Part shown: piece by piece, positions 6,260-14,237 of the stretch
Layout: each line of letters opens with the position of its first letter
Numbering within the stretch: position 1 is the stretch's first letter
Assembly: GCA_002780705.1 (NCBI GenBank)
Contig: PEUP01000056.1
Coordinates: 1-15,478 of the forward strand
DNA from: Elusimicrobia bacterium CG03_land_8_20_14_0_80_50_18
GTDB lineage: Bacteria; CG03
Length of the DNA stretch: 15,478 bases
Direction: 5' to 3'
Position numbers and translations under genes: made by a program
Notes under the pieces: generated by a model
Told to the model about the DNA's origin: nothing
The model's input: only the letters and a program-made list of their open reading frames with translations
Database searches by the model: none

Positions 6260-7112
6260 ATACGTCCTTTAACCTCCTTGCTGAGATGTGCGTGTATATC
6301 TGCGTCGTCGATATATCTTTGTGACCGAGAAATTCCTGTATGGAGCGGAGATCACATCCGCGGGAAAGCATTATCGTGGCGAAGCTGTGCCTGATGCTGT
6401 GAGGGCTGATGCGCTTTGATATCGCGGCTTTGTTGATGTGCTTGTTGACTATGCTGCGGACAGACACCGCCGAGAGGCGCGTGAGATTCTTGTTGAGGAA
6501 AAGAGCTTCCGGTTTAGGCGGCCTCTTTTCAAGGTAGCGCTCCAGTGCCTCAACCGCGCTGTCTGTGAGGTAGCAGAATCTCTGGCGGCTGCCCTTGCCC
6601 GTCACTTTGACCGTGGAACTCCACACATCCACATCCGAGAGCTTCAGCGTCACGAGCTCACCCACCCGCATTCCCGTAGAGTAGAGCAGCTCAAGTATGG
6701 CTTTGTCCCTTAAGCCCCGGGGTGAATTCACATCCGGCGCATCTAAAAGAGCGTTCATCTCTTTTTCTTCAAGCACCGTCGGTATCTTTTTTATTCTTCC
6801 CGGCACGGACACGCCGTAAAAGGGATTTTCTTCCATAACGCCCTCCGTGATGAGAAAGCGGAAAAAGGATCTGACAGACGAGAGCATCCTGCCGATGGAC
6901 ACGGCCGACAGCCCTTCTCTGGCGCGAGTGACAAAAGCTCTTATCTGTCTTCTTTCAAGAGACGCTATATCCAGCTTCTTCTCGCGGGCGTAGTCCAAAA
7001 AACCGCCGATGTCTTTTCTGTAAGCCCTTATGGTGTTGGGAGAGTAATTTCTCTCAGCCTCAAGATATGTCTCAAATTCCTTTAAAAAGATTAAGCTTTC
7101 AGTCGCTTTCAT
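6231..7112 (-). CDS. xerC: Tyrosine site-specific recombinase, XerC/XerD type
   Basis: This 293-residue enzyme has the usual Xer length and two-domain layout: an N-terminal SAM-like core-binding domain (about 5-90) and a C-terminal catalytic domain (about 108-285). All catalytic residues are present: R149 (STGMRVGEL), K173 (TGKGSRQR), H238-x-x-R241 (SPHSIRHSF), H264 (FLGHKDIS) and nucleophile Y273 (TQIYTH). The expected role is resolving chromosome dimers at dif near the division site with a partner recombinase. XerC and XerD cannot be told apart from motifs alone. The symbol rests on order: dprA-topA-xerC parallels the smf-topA-(trmFO)-codV order of Firmicutes. The start overlaps topA by 14 bases, and thpR begins before its stop. 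Nothing suggests an integrase of a mobile element: no att-like repeat or cargo is next to it. Confidence 0.93.
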   Translation of the reverse strand: MKATESLIFLKEFETYLEAERNYSPNTIRAYRKDIGGFLDYAREKKLDIASLERRQIRAFVTRAREGLSAVSIGRMLSSVRSFFRFLITEGVMEENPFYGVSVPGRIKKIPTVLEEKEMNALLDAPDVNSPRGLRDKAILELLYSTGMRVGELVTLKLSDVDVWSSTVKVTGKGSRQRFCYLTDSAVEALERYLEKRPPKPEALFLNKNLTRLSAVSVRSIVNKHINKAAISKRISPHSIRHSFATIMLSRGCDLRSIQEFLGHKDISTTQIYTHISARRLKDVYDKTHPRAK

Positions 7113-9120
7113 CCGGCTCGCTTTCCGCGGTTTTTTTCTCTTCTCCGTAGGATACTATGCTCTTACAGGAGGGAAAACCGCTGCATGCGTAAAAGGGACC
7201 GCGCCGCGCGACGCGCAGCACCATGGGCTTGCCGCACTTGGGACAGAATTTTTTCTCGGGCAGGAGCTCACCCTCTTCGCTGAAATAAACCCTGTAAACG
7301 CAGGCTTTGTAACCCGCGCCGCAATAAAGGAATTTGCCGTTCGCCGAATATTTCTCTACGAGGTTTGTTCCGCACCAGGGGCATTTTCTGTCCGTCACCT
7401 TTTTCAGCGTCTCCATATCCGTCTTGGCTTTTTCAAGAAGAACCTCAAATTTCTTATAAAATTTCTCAAGAACCTCCCGTTCTCCTATCTTGGCGTCCGC
7501 CACATCGTCCAGCATGGATTCAAGCTTGGATGTGAATTCGTAATCCGTTATCATTGGAAAATGTTTTTCCAGCACATCCGACACCACTTCCCCTATGTCC
7601 TGAAGGAGAAGCTGCCTTTTATTACGCACGACATACTTGCGCCTTAAAAGCGTCTCAATAATGGAAACATAGGTTGAGGGACGGCCTATGCCCTTGGCCT
7701 CCAGAGTTTTCACCAGCGACGCCTCGTTATAATGAGGTGGCGGAAGAGTCTGATGCTCGCTTGTTTCAATTTCTTTCAGAAGGGCGCTGCTACCCACAGC
7801 GAGTTTTTCCATGAATTGAACAAGGCCCCGCGCTTCCCTGTCCGCAGCTATCCTTTCACTGTAAAGCGCGAGAAAACCGTCGTCTTTCAAAACACTCGCC
7901 ACGGCCTTGAATGCGTAGGAACCCTTTTCCAGACGGATGCTTCGCGTGACCGAGAGGGCCTGATTCATCTGCGACGCCACGAAGCGCTGCCAGATGAGAT
8001 GATAGAGTTTAAATTGTTCGCCGCTGAGATTATCCTCTATGTCTTCGGGAAGTATCGCCACCTTAACGGGCCTTATCGCCTCATGCGCTTCCTGGGAATG
8101 GGCGGATTTTGTTTTATATATCGGACTTTTCTCCGGGAGAAAAGATTTGCCGTAACGGCTCTCCACCAGTTTTCTCGCCTCTGTCTGAGCCTGTTTCGCG
8201 ACCGCGACCGAATCCGTCCGCATGTAAGTGATCAGTCCGGTGCGCCCTTCAGGAAGGTCTATCCCCTCATAAAGCTGCTGGGCGACAATCATTGTCCGTC
8301 TGGAAGAAAAACCCAGAACGGTGTTCGCCTGCTGCTGCAGTGTTGAAGTGGTAAAAGGCATTGGCGGCGAGAGCTTTTTTTCCGTGAGAGCATTTTTCTT
8401 CACGCTGAAAACTTCGCCTTTCAGCTTTTCTATATCTTTGAGTATGCTTTCATCGCTGACGCGTTCGTCTTTGATATCCTCACCCTTGGCTTTGACAAGA
8501 TCCGCGCGAAGGGTGCTTCCGAACGCCTCAAAATCAGCGGCGACTTTCCAGTAAGTGACGGGATTAAAAGCCCTGATTTCTTTTTCTTTCTCAACGATCA
8601 GCTTGAGAGCGGGCGACTGCACACGGCCGGCGGAAAGGCCCGACGCTATTTTCTTCCAGAGTATGGGACTTATCTTGTAGCCCACCACTCTGTCCAGAGC
8701 CCTTCGCACACGGTAGGCTTTCACAAGATCCATGTTCAGCTTGACGGGTTTTTTAAAGGCCTGTTTGATAGCCTCCGCGGTAATCTCGTGGAACACCGTC
8801 CGGCGGGTTTTGGCGTCGGGTATTTTGAGGAGCTCCTTTACATGCCAGGCTATGCCCTCGCCCTCCCGGTCGCCGTCGGTCGCCAGATAAACAAGATCGC
8901 TGTCCTTATAGGCTTCTTTTAGTTTCGCCACCAGTTTTTTCTTCGCCGGTATCACGCCGTAAGAACTCTTGAAGCCGTTCTTGATATCCACCCCGAGGAC
9001 TTTTTTCGGCAGATCCCTGATGTGACCCATGGACGACATTATCGTGTATTCCGCTCCGAGAAAATTCTTTATCGTCTTCGCTTTTGTCGGTGACTCCACT
9101 ATTACCAGATTTTTTTTCAT
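7099..9120 (-). CDS. topA: DNA topoisomerase I (type IA)
   Basis: This 673-residue enzyme relaxes negative supercoils by cutting one strand through a 5'-phosphotyrosine. The N-terminal Toprim domain shows E9 (IVESPTKAKT) and D82-G-D84-R-E86-G-E-G. SAGRVQSP (163-170) and the active-site tyrosine Y299 in GLITYMRTDS identify TopA. After the core the C-terminus has two zinc ribbons: CPWCG...CGAGYKAC, slightly irregular, and CPKCGKPM...CSGFPSC, canonical. The acidic tail EPDESD follows. Most bacterial TopA proteins carry more C-terminal zinc or winged repeats, so this is a short form, but it reads as complete. ATG at 9120 follows dprA after 17 bases with only a weak GGGG ribosome site. Its end overlaps the recombinase start. 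Confidence 0.97.
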   Translation of the reverse strand: MKKNLVIVESPTKAKTIKNFLGAEYTIMSSMGHIRDLPKKVLGVDIKNGFKSSYGVIPAKKKLVAKLKEAYKDSDLVYLATDGDREGEGIAWHVKELLKIPDAKTRRTVFHEITAEAIKQAFKKPVKLNMDLVKAYRVRRALDRVVGYKISPILWKKIASGLSAGRVQSPALKLIVEKEKEIRAFNPVTYWKVAADFEAFGSTLRADLVKAKGEDIKDERVSDESILKDIEKLKGEVFSVKKNALTEKKLSPPMPFTTSTLQQQANTVLGFSSRRTMIVAQQLYEGIDLPEGRTGLITYMRTDSVAVAKQAQTEARKLVESRYGKSFLPEKSPIYKTKSAHSQEAHEAIRPVKVAILPEDIEDNLSGEQFKLYHLIWQRFVASQMNQALSVTRSIRLEKGSYAFKAVASVLKDDGFLALYSERIAADREARGLVQFMEKLAVGSSALLKEIETSEHQTLPPPHYNEASLVKTLEAKGIGRPSTYVSIIETLLRRKYVVRNKRQLLLQDIGEVVSDVLEKHFPMITDYEFTSKLESMLDDVADAKIGEREVLEKFYKKFEVLLEKAKTDMETLKKVTDRKCPWCGTNLVEKYSANGKFLYCGAGYKACVYRVYFSEEGELLPEKKFCPKCGKPMVLRVARRGPFYACSGFPSCKSIVSYGEEKKTAESEPDESD

Positions 9121-9137
9121 GCTACCCCGCTGTTTAT

Positions 9138-10229
9138 TTATTTTTTTCTGACGAATTTTCCACCGGCAGAATTACCAATAAATCCATTTATCTGAAGATT
9201 TGTCAAGACTCTGAATATTTTTGAAATATCCAATGCGCTCTCTCTTTTTATCGTATCAAGACTCACGGGGTGCCACCCTATTACATCATAGAGCTTTTTT
9301 TCCTCGTCGGAAAAAGGCTTAGGTGAAGCGGGCGGCGGAGATATTTTTTCAAGCTTGTCAAAGCCCTCAAAGGAGAGCTCGCCGGCGATGTCATCCTTGC
9401 TCTCCACAAGCCTGGCTCCGTCTTTTATCAGCGCGTGACAGCCTTTGTAACTGTTTTCAAATATGCAGCCCGGCGCCGCCCAGACATCTCTCCCCTGTTC
9501 CGCCGCGTATGAAGCGGTGATGAGGGCGCCCGACCTCTCGGGGGCTTCCGCCACAAACACCGCGCAGGACATTCCGCTTATAATCCTGTTTCGCCAGGGG
9601 AAATTCATCTTGGCCGGAGGCGTACCCATGGGATATTCGCTGACGACAGCGCCGTGCCCGGCTATATCACGGGCAAGACGCTCGTTTTCCGGCGGATAAA
9701 CGACATCCAGGCCCGCGCCTATAACAGCCACAGTTTGGCCGCCGGTTTTTATAGCCGTCTCATGAGCCTTCGTGTCTATGCCCCTCGCGAGACCGCTGAC
9801 GACGCTGAAACCCATTTCACAGAAGGCCGCGCTGAAATATTCGCAAACCCGTTTCCCGTAGGCCGAGGCCCGTCTTGTCCCGACGACAGCTATCATCCTC
9901 TCGCTTGGAGACGGTATCTTCCCCCTCAACCTCAAAAATAAAGGGGGATTGTTTATTTCCTTTAAAAGAGCGGGATACTCCTCATCCTCAAGAAAAACGA
10001 GCCTCATGAGGCCTTTCTCAATGGCCTTCAGCTCTTTTCCGAAATCAAAAACAGCCCGGCCCAGAGCAAAAGCCTTGTCGCCTATTATGTTCGCGAGTTC
10101 CTCTTTGTCCAGGGCCAGTATCTCAAAAGGATCTGATTTGTACCTGTAGAGCGCCGTCAGGTCCGCCTGGGTGACAGAGTCGGAAAGCGACAGCTCCAGC
10201 CATTTGTTCCTTTCTTTTTCTTTCATCAT
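9138..10229 (-). CDS. dprA: DNA-processing protein DprA (Smf)
   Basis: This 363-residue protein is the RecA loader that protects incoming single-stranded DNA during natural transformation. An N-terminal SAM/HhH-like region (1-75) precedes the Rossmann-like core (about 78-280) with VGTRRASAYG (116-125), SGLARGID (145-152), VIGAGLDVVYP and FPWRNRIISG (210-219). The C-terminal winged-helix domain (about 305-360, LYDVIGWHPVSLDTI...VLTNLQINGFI) is the DprA3 form. Two ATG codons start the frame; the first overlaps the stop of the upstream gene (ATGA at 10229-10226), with GGGAG seven bases before it. Carriage of dprA suggests, but does not show, transformability, since many non-competent bacteria keep it. 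It lies directly before topA, as in many bacteria. Confidence 0.96.
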   Translation of the reverse strand: MMKEKERNKWLELSLSDSVTQADLTALYRYKSDPFEILALDKEELANIIGDKAFALGRAVFDFGKELKAIEKGLMRLVFLEDEEYPALLKEINNPPLFLRLRGKIPSPSERMIAVVGTRRASAYGKRVCEYFSAAFCEMGFSVVSGLARGIDTKAHETAIKTGGQTVAVIGAGLDVVYPPENERLARDIAGHGAVVSEYPMGTPPAKMNFPWRNRIISGMSCAVFVAEAPERSGALITASYAAEQGRDVWAAPGCIFENSYKGCHALIKDGARLVESKDDIAGELSFEGFDKLEKISPPPASPKPFSDEEKKLYDVIGWHPVSLDTIKRESALDISKIFRVLTNLQINGFIGNSAGGKFVRKK

Positions 10230-11356
10230 TTTATTTCTCCCTCTTCCTTGAGTTGCTTCGCGGCCGCCAGCGCCACTCCGGCATCGCCGTCCGAGGCGAG
10301 GACGGAAAGCATATTCTGAGCGTCACGCGTCTTCAGTTGGCCGCAAACCCACACGGCCGATATCTTCTGCCACCTGTCTTCGGATGAGGCCATCTCCTTC
10401 AGGACTTTCAGCGCCAGCTTGCTGTCATGCTTGAACATGGTCTTCACGGCGTTGCCCCGCACACGGTTGTCCTTGTGATCAAGGTAGGGCCTGATGAACT
10501 CCACGATATCTTTCGGCTTTTCCAGAAACACTTCCGCAAGCTCTATCACATCCGCGGTGAGCCTCGGCACAGGATTGATATCCGTAAAAGCCCTGCCGCT
10601 CTCAACCAGTTTGATGCTTATGTCTTCGGGCATGTTCTCCGGCGATATGAGCTTGAATAATTCCGCCGCGCGCTCCGCTCCGAGCTGCTTTTTCACGATC
10701 TCGGGGTCGTATTTCAGGGCGTTGGCGAGCATCATCTTCGCGCGGACATAATTGGCGTAAACCTCTTTTCCCGATTCTTTTTTATAGCTGTAAACAAGAT
10801 ACACCCCGAAGATCAGAAAAGCGTTGAACGCTATGCTCAGCCATATCCACTCCGGTATCCGGGCCACCTGGCGGACGATTTCTTTTGTTTTGTATTCCGT
10901 GCGGGTCTCATATTCCGTGCGGGTCCTGTACTCAATTTTCGGCGGAGCCGCGGGGGCTTCGGGAAACGCTTTGAAAGAGGGCTTCTTGAGAGCAAGCTCC
11001 TGTTTTTTTATTTCCTGCCTCTCCACGCGCACCTTGTCTATCTTCCTGGTGGCTTTATAAAGGTCCGCTGTCGTTTCGTCGTCGGGATTCAGTTTATACG
11101 CTTTTTCCGCGTATTCGCGCGCGGCGGCATCGTCGCCGTCATCAAGCGCCTCTTTGGAAAGTCTGACGGCCACTCTCTGATAGAGATTTTTCGCCTTCTC
11201 ATCGCCGGGATTCTGAGACAGATAGCCCGATAATAATTGCTCGGCGGCCTTAAAATCACCCCGCGCGAAAGAAATCCCGGCTTTTGTAAAATCATTCGCG
11301 CTTAGAGGACAGAAAAATATGAATAGACAGAGAGAGACAAAAAGAAAAGGCTTCAT
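10226..11356 (-). CDS. Signal-peptide protein with periplasmic TPR, one membrane span and cytoplasmic HEAT repeats
   Basis: This 376-residue protein has an N-terminal signal (1-20, LFVSLCLFIFFCPLSA) and a TPR-like region (about 22-105: FARGDFKAAEQLLSGYL...AREYAEKAYKLNPDD). A charged linker contains three six-residue units, YRTRTE/YETRTE/YKTKEI (143-160). One membrane segment follows at about 171-190 (WLSIAFNAFLIFGVYLVY), then a helical C-terminal part ending in HEAT-like repeats (about 280-372: IRPYLDHKDNRVRGNAVKTM, LKEMASSEDRWQKISAVWVCGQL). With the signal cleaved, the TPRs would face the periplasm and the HEAT repeats the cytoplasm. The start overlaps the kinase stop by ATGA, so the two are co-translated; a sensing or scaffold partnership with the kinase is my inference. 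I do not recognise a named family. Confidence 0.85.
   Translation of the reverse strand: MKPFLFVSLCLFIFFCPLSANDFTKAGISFARGDFKAAEQLLSGYLSQNPGDEKAKNLYQRVAVRLSKEALDDGDDAAAREYAEKAYKLNPDDETTADLYKATRKIDKVRVERQEIKKQELALKKPSFKAFPEAPAAPPKIEYRTRTEYETRTEYKTKEIVRQVARIPEWIWLSIAFNAFLIFGVYLVYSYKKESGKEVYANYVRAKMMLANALKYDPEIVKKQLGAERAAELFKLISPENMPEDISIKLVESGRAFTDINPVPRLTADVIELAEVFLEKPKDIVEFIRPYLDHKDNRVRGNAVKTMFKHDSKLALKVLKEMASSEDRWQKISAVWVCGQLKTRDAQNMLSVLASDGDAGVALAAAKQLKEEGEIK
10893..10925 (-). repeat. Short in-gene direct repeat coding for RTRTEY-type units
   Basis: The 15-base run TATTCCGTGCGGGTC occurs at 10893-10907 and 10911-10925, an 18-base period, and a diverged third unit follows. It encodes the six-residue repeats in the linker just before the membrane span of the TPR/HEAT protein. 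Replication slippage could change the linker length in steps of six residues without breaking the frame. Confidence 0.75.
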
Positions 11357-12288
11357 CCGTGGAACAGGATATAAAACTGGTAGGCTATCACCGCGGCGGC
11401 TCCCAACAGCACAAGGAAAGTGACCAGGAGCCAGTCCACTTCACGCTTTTTATAAGTCATGCTCTTTTTGGCGATCTGCGCCAGAGCGTAGGCGAAGGCC
11501 GTGGCCGAAACAAACCTGTCTTTTTTTCTCGGAGATATTGCGCGCATAATGATGTTTTCAAGTTTGGGATGTATTGACGGATTGCCAATTGACGGTTTTG
11601 GCGCCTTCAGATTCGGCAATGTCCCGCGGGAGAAAGCGACAAGATTCTCTCCGCTGTAGGGAAGAGAGCCCGTGAGCATTTCGTACAATATCACCCCCGC
11701 GGCAAACACATCGGAGTCATTGGAAATATCCCCCGCGAGCCGCTGAGGGCTCGTGTAGGCGGGCGTGCCGCCTATAGAGAGCATGTTTTTCCACGCGGAG
11801 GAAGTCGCGCCGGAGTAATAGGCCAGGCCGAAGTCCAGTATCTTGATACCGCCCTTCGGGAGCATTATTATGTTTTCGGGTTTCAGATCCTGGTGTATCA
11901 CTCCCATGCTGTGTGTGTATTCAAGCGCGTCCAGCAACTGCATCATTATCCTGACGGCGCTCGAGGTGACGAGCCACCTGTGCTTCTCTATGAATTCGGC
12001 AAGCGTCGGCCCCTCGGCGTACTCCATAACGATGTATGGAAAGGATTTTTCGCCTTCATGAGGATAAACATTCACAATGTTCTTGTGGTTCAGAAGAAGC
12101 CCTATTTCCTCCTCGTGATTGAGCCGGCCGAGAGCATCGGGGGCGCTGCGGAATTCCTCTTTCAGTATTTTGAGAACCACAAATTTATTGTCTCTGATTC
12201 TGATCGCGCGGTAAATTTTAGCCATCCCGCCCTCGCGCGCGTCGCCGGCTATCCTGTAGGCCGAATCTATTACTGCGGATTGTTTCAT
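11353..12288 (-). CDS. Membrane-anchored Ser/Thr protein kinase with atypical motifs (HQD)
   Basis: This 311-residue protein has a Hanks-type kinase domain (about 11-275) and a single C-terminal membrane span (about 283-306). Catalytic residues are present: K40 (VVLKIL), a C-helix Glu near E59/E60, D134, K136 and N139 (HQDLKPEN), and D152-F-G154. Several positions deviate. The HRD Arg is Gln133, so it is a non-RD type. The glycine loop reads REGGMAKIY, lacking the first and last glycines of GxGGMG. The usual SPE after the activation segment is SPQ. There is no extracellular sensor domain after the span, only a few residues. The TPR/HEAT membrane protein encoded next, with an ATGA overlap, could supply sensing. 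The start shares a base with the phosphoesterase stop (TGATG). Activity is likely but not assured. Confidence 0.93.
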   Translation of the reverse strand: MKQSAVIDSAYRIAGDAREGGMAKIYRAIRIRDNKFVVLKILKEEFRSAPDALGRLNHEEEIGLLLNHKNIVNVYPHEGEKSFPYIVMEYAEGPTLAEFIEKHRWLVTSSAVRIMMQLLDALEYTHSMGVIHQDLKPENIIMLPKGGIKILDFGLAYYSGATSSAWKNMLSIGGTPAYTSPQRLAGDISNDSDVFAAGVILYEMLTGSLPYSGENLVAFSRGTLPNLKAPKPSIGNPSIHPKLENIIMRAISPRKKDRFVSATAFAYALAQIAKKSMTYKKREVDWLLVTFLVLLGAAAVIAYQFYILFHG

Positions 12289-13019
12289 CAGGCGCCCTTG
12301 CCCAGCCTTTCGGCGAGGTCCGGAGGCAAACCCGCGTCCAGCACGGCTTTCTGCACCGACGGCACATCATATTCTATCCTGTGAAGAACGGCCTCGCGGG
12401 CGTCTTCGTCGTATATCACACAGGCGGCACGCGGATTACCGTCGCGCGGCTGGCCAACGGAACCCACATTTATCAGATATTTGGAATGCGCTTCTATATC
12501 AACCGGCTTCAGAGGAATGAAAGCGCCGAAATCAACGCTGCCTCCCGTGCCCCTGAAATAGAGCGGCTGATGGGAATGGCCCACAAAAAGTATGTTCCTG
12601 TCCTGTTTTTTCATTGAGGGAATATAATCTTCGGCCGTTTTGACATACTGGTCAAGAGGGTCTATCAGCGAACCGTGGACGGCTATGAAATGCGCTCCGG
12701 CAAGTTTGTAATCAAGCCCCATAAGAAAGCTTGCCGATGCGGGACTGAGTTTTTTCTTCGTCCATTCAAGCGACGCTCTGGCCTCGTCGTTGAACTTGCT
12801 CAGATCCTCCAGGCCCAGCACCGCCCAGTCGTGATTACCCGCCACGCAGATGGCATCCGAAAGCTCCGATATTTTTTCCACGCACTCATTGGGATAGGGC
12901 CCGTAGCCGACGATATCGCCGCAGCACACATATTTTTCCACCTTTCCTTCAAGAAAAGTTAGCACCGCTTCAAAAGCCGGCAGATTCCCGTGTATGTCGG
13001 AAAAGATCCCTATTTTCAT
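12288..13019 (-). CDS. Calcineurin-like metallophosphoesterase (YfcE/MJ0936-like family)
   Basis: This 243-residue metallophosphoesterase has the full dinuclear metal site: D8-x-H10 (IFSDIHGN), G-D35 (CCGDIVGYGP), G-N62-H63-D (VAGNHDW), H115 (IAVHGS) and G-H148-S-H150 (VGHSHQP). The GYGPxPNE stretch and the closing NVGSVGQPRDG are typical of the small bacterial phosphodiesterase/phosphatase group usually annotated YfcE-like or serine/threonine phosphatase-like. Substrate is not predictable. No signal peptide is seen, so it should be cytoplasmic. The start overlaps the amidase stop (ATGA at 13019-13016), and its stop overlaps the kinase start. Being next to a kinase it could oppose it, but this family rarely acts on phosphoproteins, so I treat that as a weak hypothesis. 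Confidence 0.93.
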   Translation of the reverse strand: MKIGIFSDIHGNLPAFEAVLTFLEGKVEKYVCCGDIVGYGPYPNECVEKISELSDAICVAGNHDWAVLGLEDLSKFNDEARASLEWTKKKLSPASASFLMGLDYKLAGAHFIAVHGSLIDPLDQYVKTAEDYIPSMKKQDRNILFVGHSHQPLYFRGTGGSVDFGAFIPLKPVDIEAHSKYLINVGSVGQPRDGNPRAACVIYDEDAREAVLHRIEYDVPSVQKAVLDAGLPPDLAERLGKGA

Positions 13020-14227
13020 TCCTCACTCCATTTTTTGTATTCTTTCACGGCGGCGTAGAGCTTTTCGGCGATGACCTGCCTGTTTGAACTTTTTTTGAGG
13101 ATTTTCCTGTCCCTGCTGTTCGTTAAAAATCCCGCTTCAACGAGGACAGAGGGCATGTGCGCGCCTTTCAGCACATAGAAACCAGCCTGCTTGATGCCCC
13201 TGTTATCGGAAAACATGTTGCCGAAGGTTCTGGTGATGAAGGAACAATACTCTGACGATTCGTTCATAACCTCATTCATCGCCATTGACCACAAAATTGT
13301 GTTCACCTCCGTTTTCGGCGCCGCGGCGTCCTCCAGTTCTATAACGGCGTTTTCGGTGTTAGCCACATCCTGAGCCTCGGCGTCGGACGCTTTATCGCTC
13401 ATAAAATAAACCTCAAAACCCCGCGTGTCTTTCTTGTATGAGGCGTTGGTGTGAATTGAGATGAAAAGATCCGCGCGGGCGCTGTTGGCTATCATCGTTC
13501 TGGAAGCCAGAGGCAGAAAGTTATCGGCTTTCCTCGTGAGTATCGCGTTAAAATCGCTGTCTTTTTTCAGAAGTTTGTACAATCTCAGGGCTATGTCAAG
13601 CACAATGTCTTTTTCTTTTGTGCCGTCGCCGGCCACAGCCCCGGGGTCCTTTCCGCCGTGGCCGGGGTCTATGACTATTGTCCTCACCTGCCTTTTCGCT
13701 TTCTTAAAACCTTTCGCGGCGGCGCGCTCCGGCGTCACCCTGCTTACGGGAGCGGGAGGCAGAGAGATGAAGGGGCCGCCCGCCTTTGTCACATTCAGCA
13801 CCTTGGAGCCGTAGTCCCAGTGCACCTTCACGGATGAGAAGCCCTGAAAGGATTTGGTCAGGACCAGTTCCAGCGGTATCCACGACTGGCCCTCCGAAAG
13901 CTCCGGTTCCTTGTTCAGCGAGAGCAGCCGGTTGTCTATGTATATTTTTTGGGAGTGAAGGAAAAGCCTCATATTTCTTCCTTCGGAATTAACGAGTCTG
14001 ATACATTTGTCGTCTCTCAGCCACTCCGCGCGCAGCGAGAAGATGTTTGCTATATCTTTTGTCATCACATAACCCATCCCGTCTTTCAGCATTATGTCAA
14101 ATGAGCCTGCGGGCATTGAATTCTCATGGAGTTGCACGCGCACGAGCTTTTCCCCGCTGAGCGCGGGAGCGCGGACACTGAAAAAAATAGCCGCGGCCGC
14201 AAATATTGTAAAACCACTCTTTCTCAA
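13016..14227 (-). CDS. N-acetylmuramoyl-L-alanine amidase (Amidase_3) with N-terminal copper-amine-oxidase-like domain
   Basis: This 403-residue exported enzyme cleaves the bond between MurNAc and the stem peptide of peptidoglycan. An N-terminal signal peptide (about 1-24) is followed by a domain of about 28-147 with GYVMTKDIANIF, KIYIDNRLLSL and WIPLELV, which resembles the copper-amine-oxidase-like N-terminal module often fused to cell-wall amidases. A linker leads to the Amidase_3 domain (about 182-397). Zn2+ ligands are H190 (IDPGHGGKDPGA), E205 (GTKEKDIVL) and H259 (ISIHTNAS), and the catalytic Glu is E364 (VLVEAGFLTN). The start is TTG at 14227. An in-frame TAG lies six codons upstream and no ATG or GTG precedes the signal peptide, so TTG is needed; GAGG sits about eight bases before it. 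Only 10 bases separate it from the polA stop. Confidence 0.93.
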   Translation of the reverse strand: MRKSGFTIFAAAAIFFSVRAPALSGEKLVRVQLHENSMPAGSFDIMLKDGMGYVMTKDIANIFSLRAEWLRDDKCIRLVNSEGRNMRLFLHSQKIYIDNRLLSLNKEPELSEGQSWIPLELVLTKSFQGFSSVKVHWDYGSKVLNVTKAGGPFISLPPAPVSRVTPERAAAKGFKKAKRQVRTIVIDPGHGGKDPGAVAGDGTKEKDIVLDIALRLYKLLKKDSDFNAILTRKADNFLPLASRTMIANSARADLFISIHTNASYKKDTRGFEVYFMSDKASDAEAQDVANTENAVIELEDAAAPKTEVNTILWSMAMNEVMNESSEYCSFITRTFGNMFSDNRGIKQAGFYVLKGAHMPSVLVEAGFLTNSRDRKILKKSSNRQVIAEKLYAAVKEYKKWSEE

Positions 14228-14237
14228 GTTCTCAACC

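Noticed and set aside
6231..7112. Integrase of a mobile element
   Set aside because: The protein has Xer length and layout, sits in a housekeeping operon and has no att repeats, cargo or tRNA next to it.
11353..13019. Dedicated kinase/phosphatase signalling pair
   Set aside because: The phosphoesterase belongs to the YfcE-like calcineurin group, not the PP2C family usually paired with such kinases; adjacency alone is not enough.
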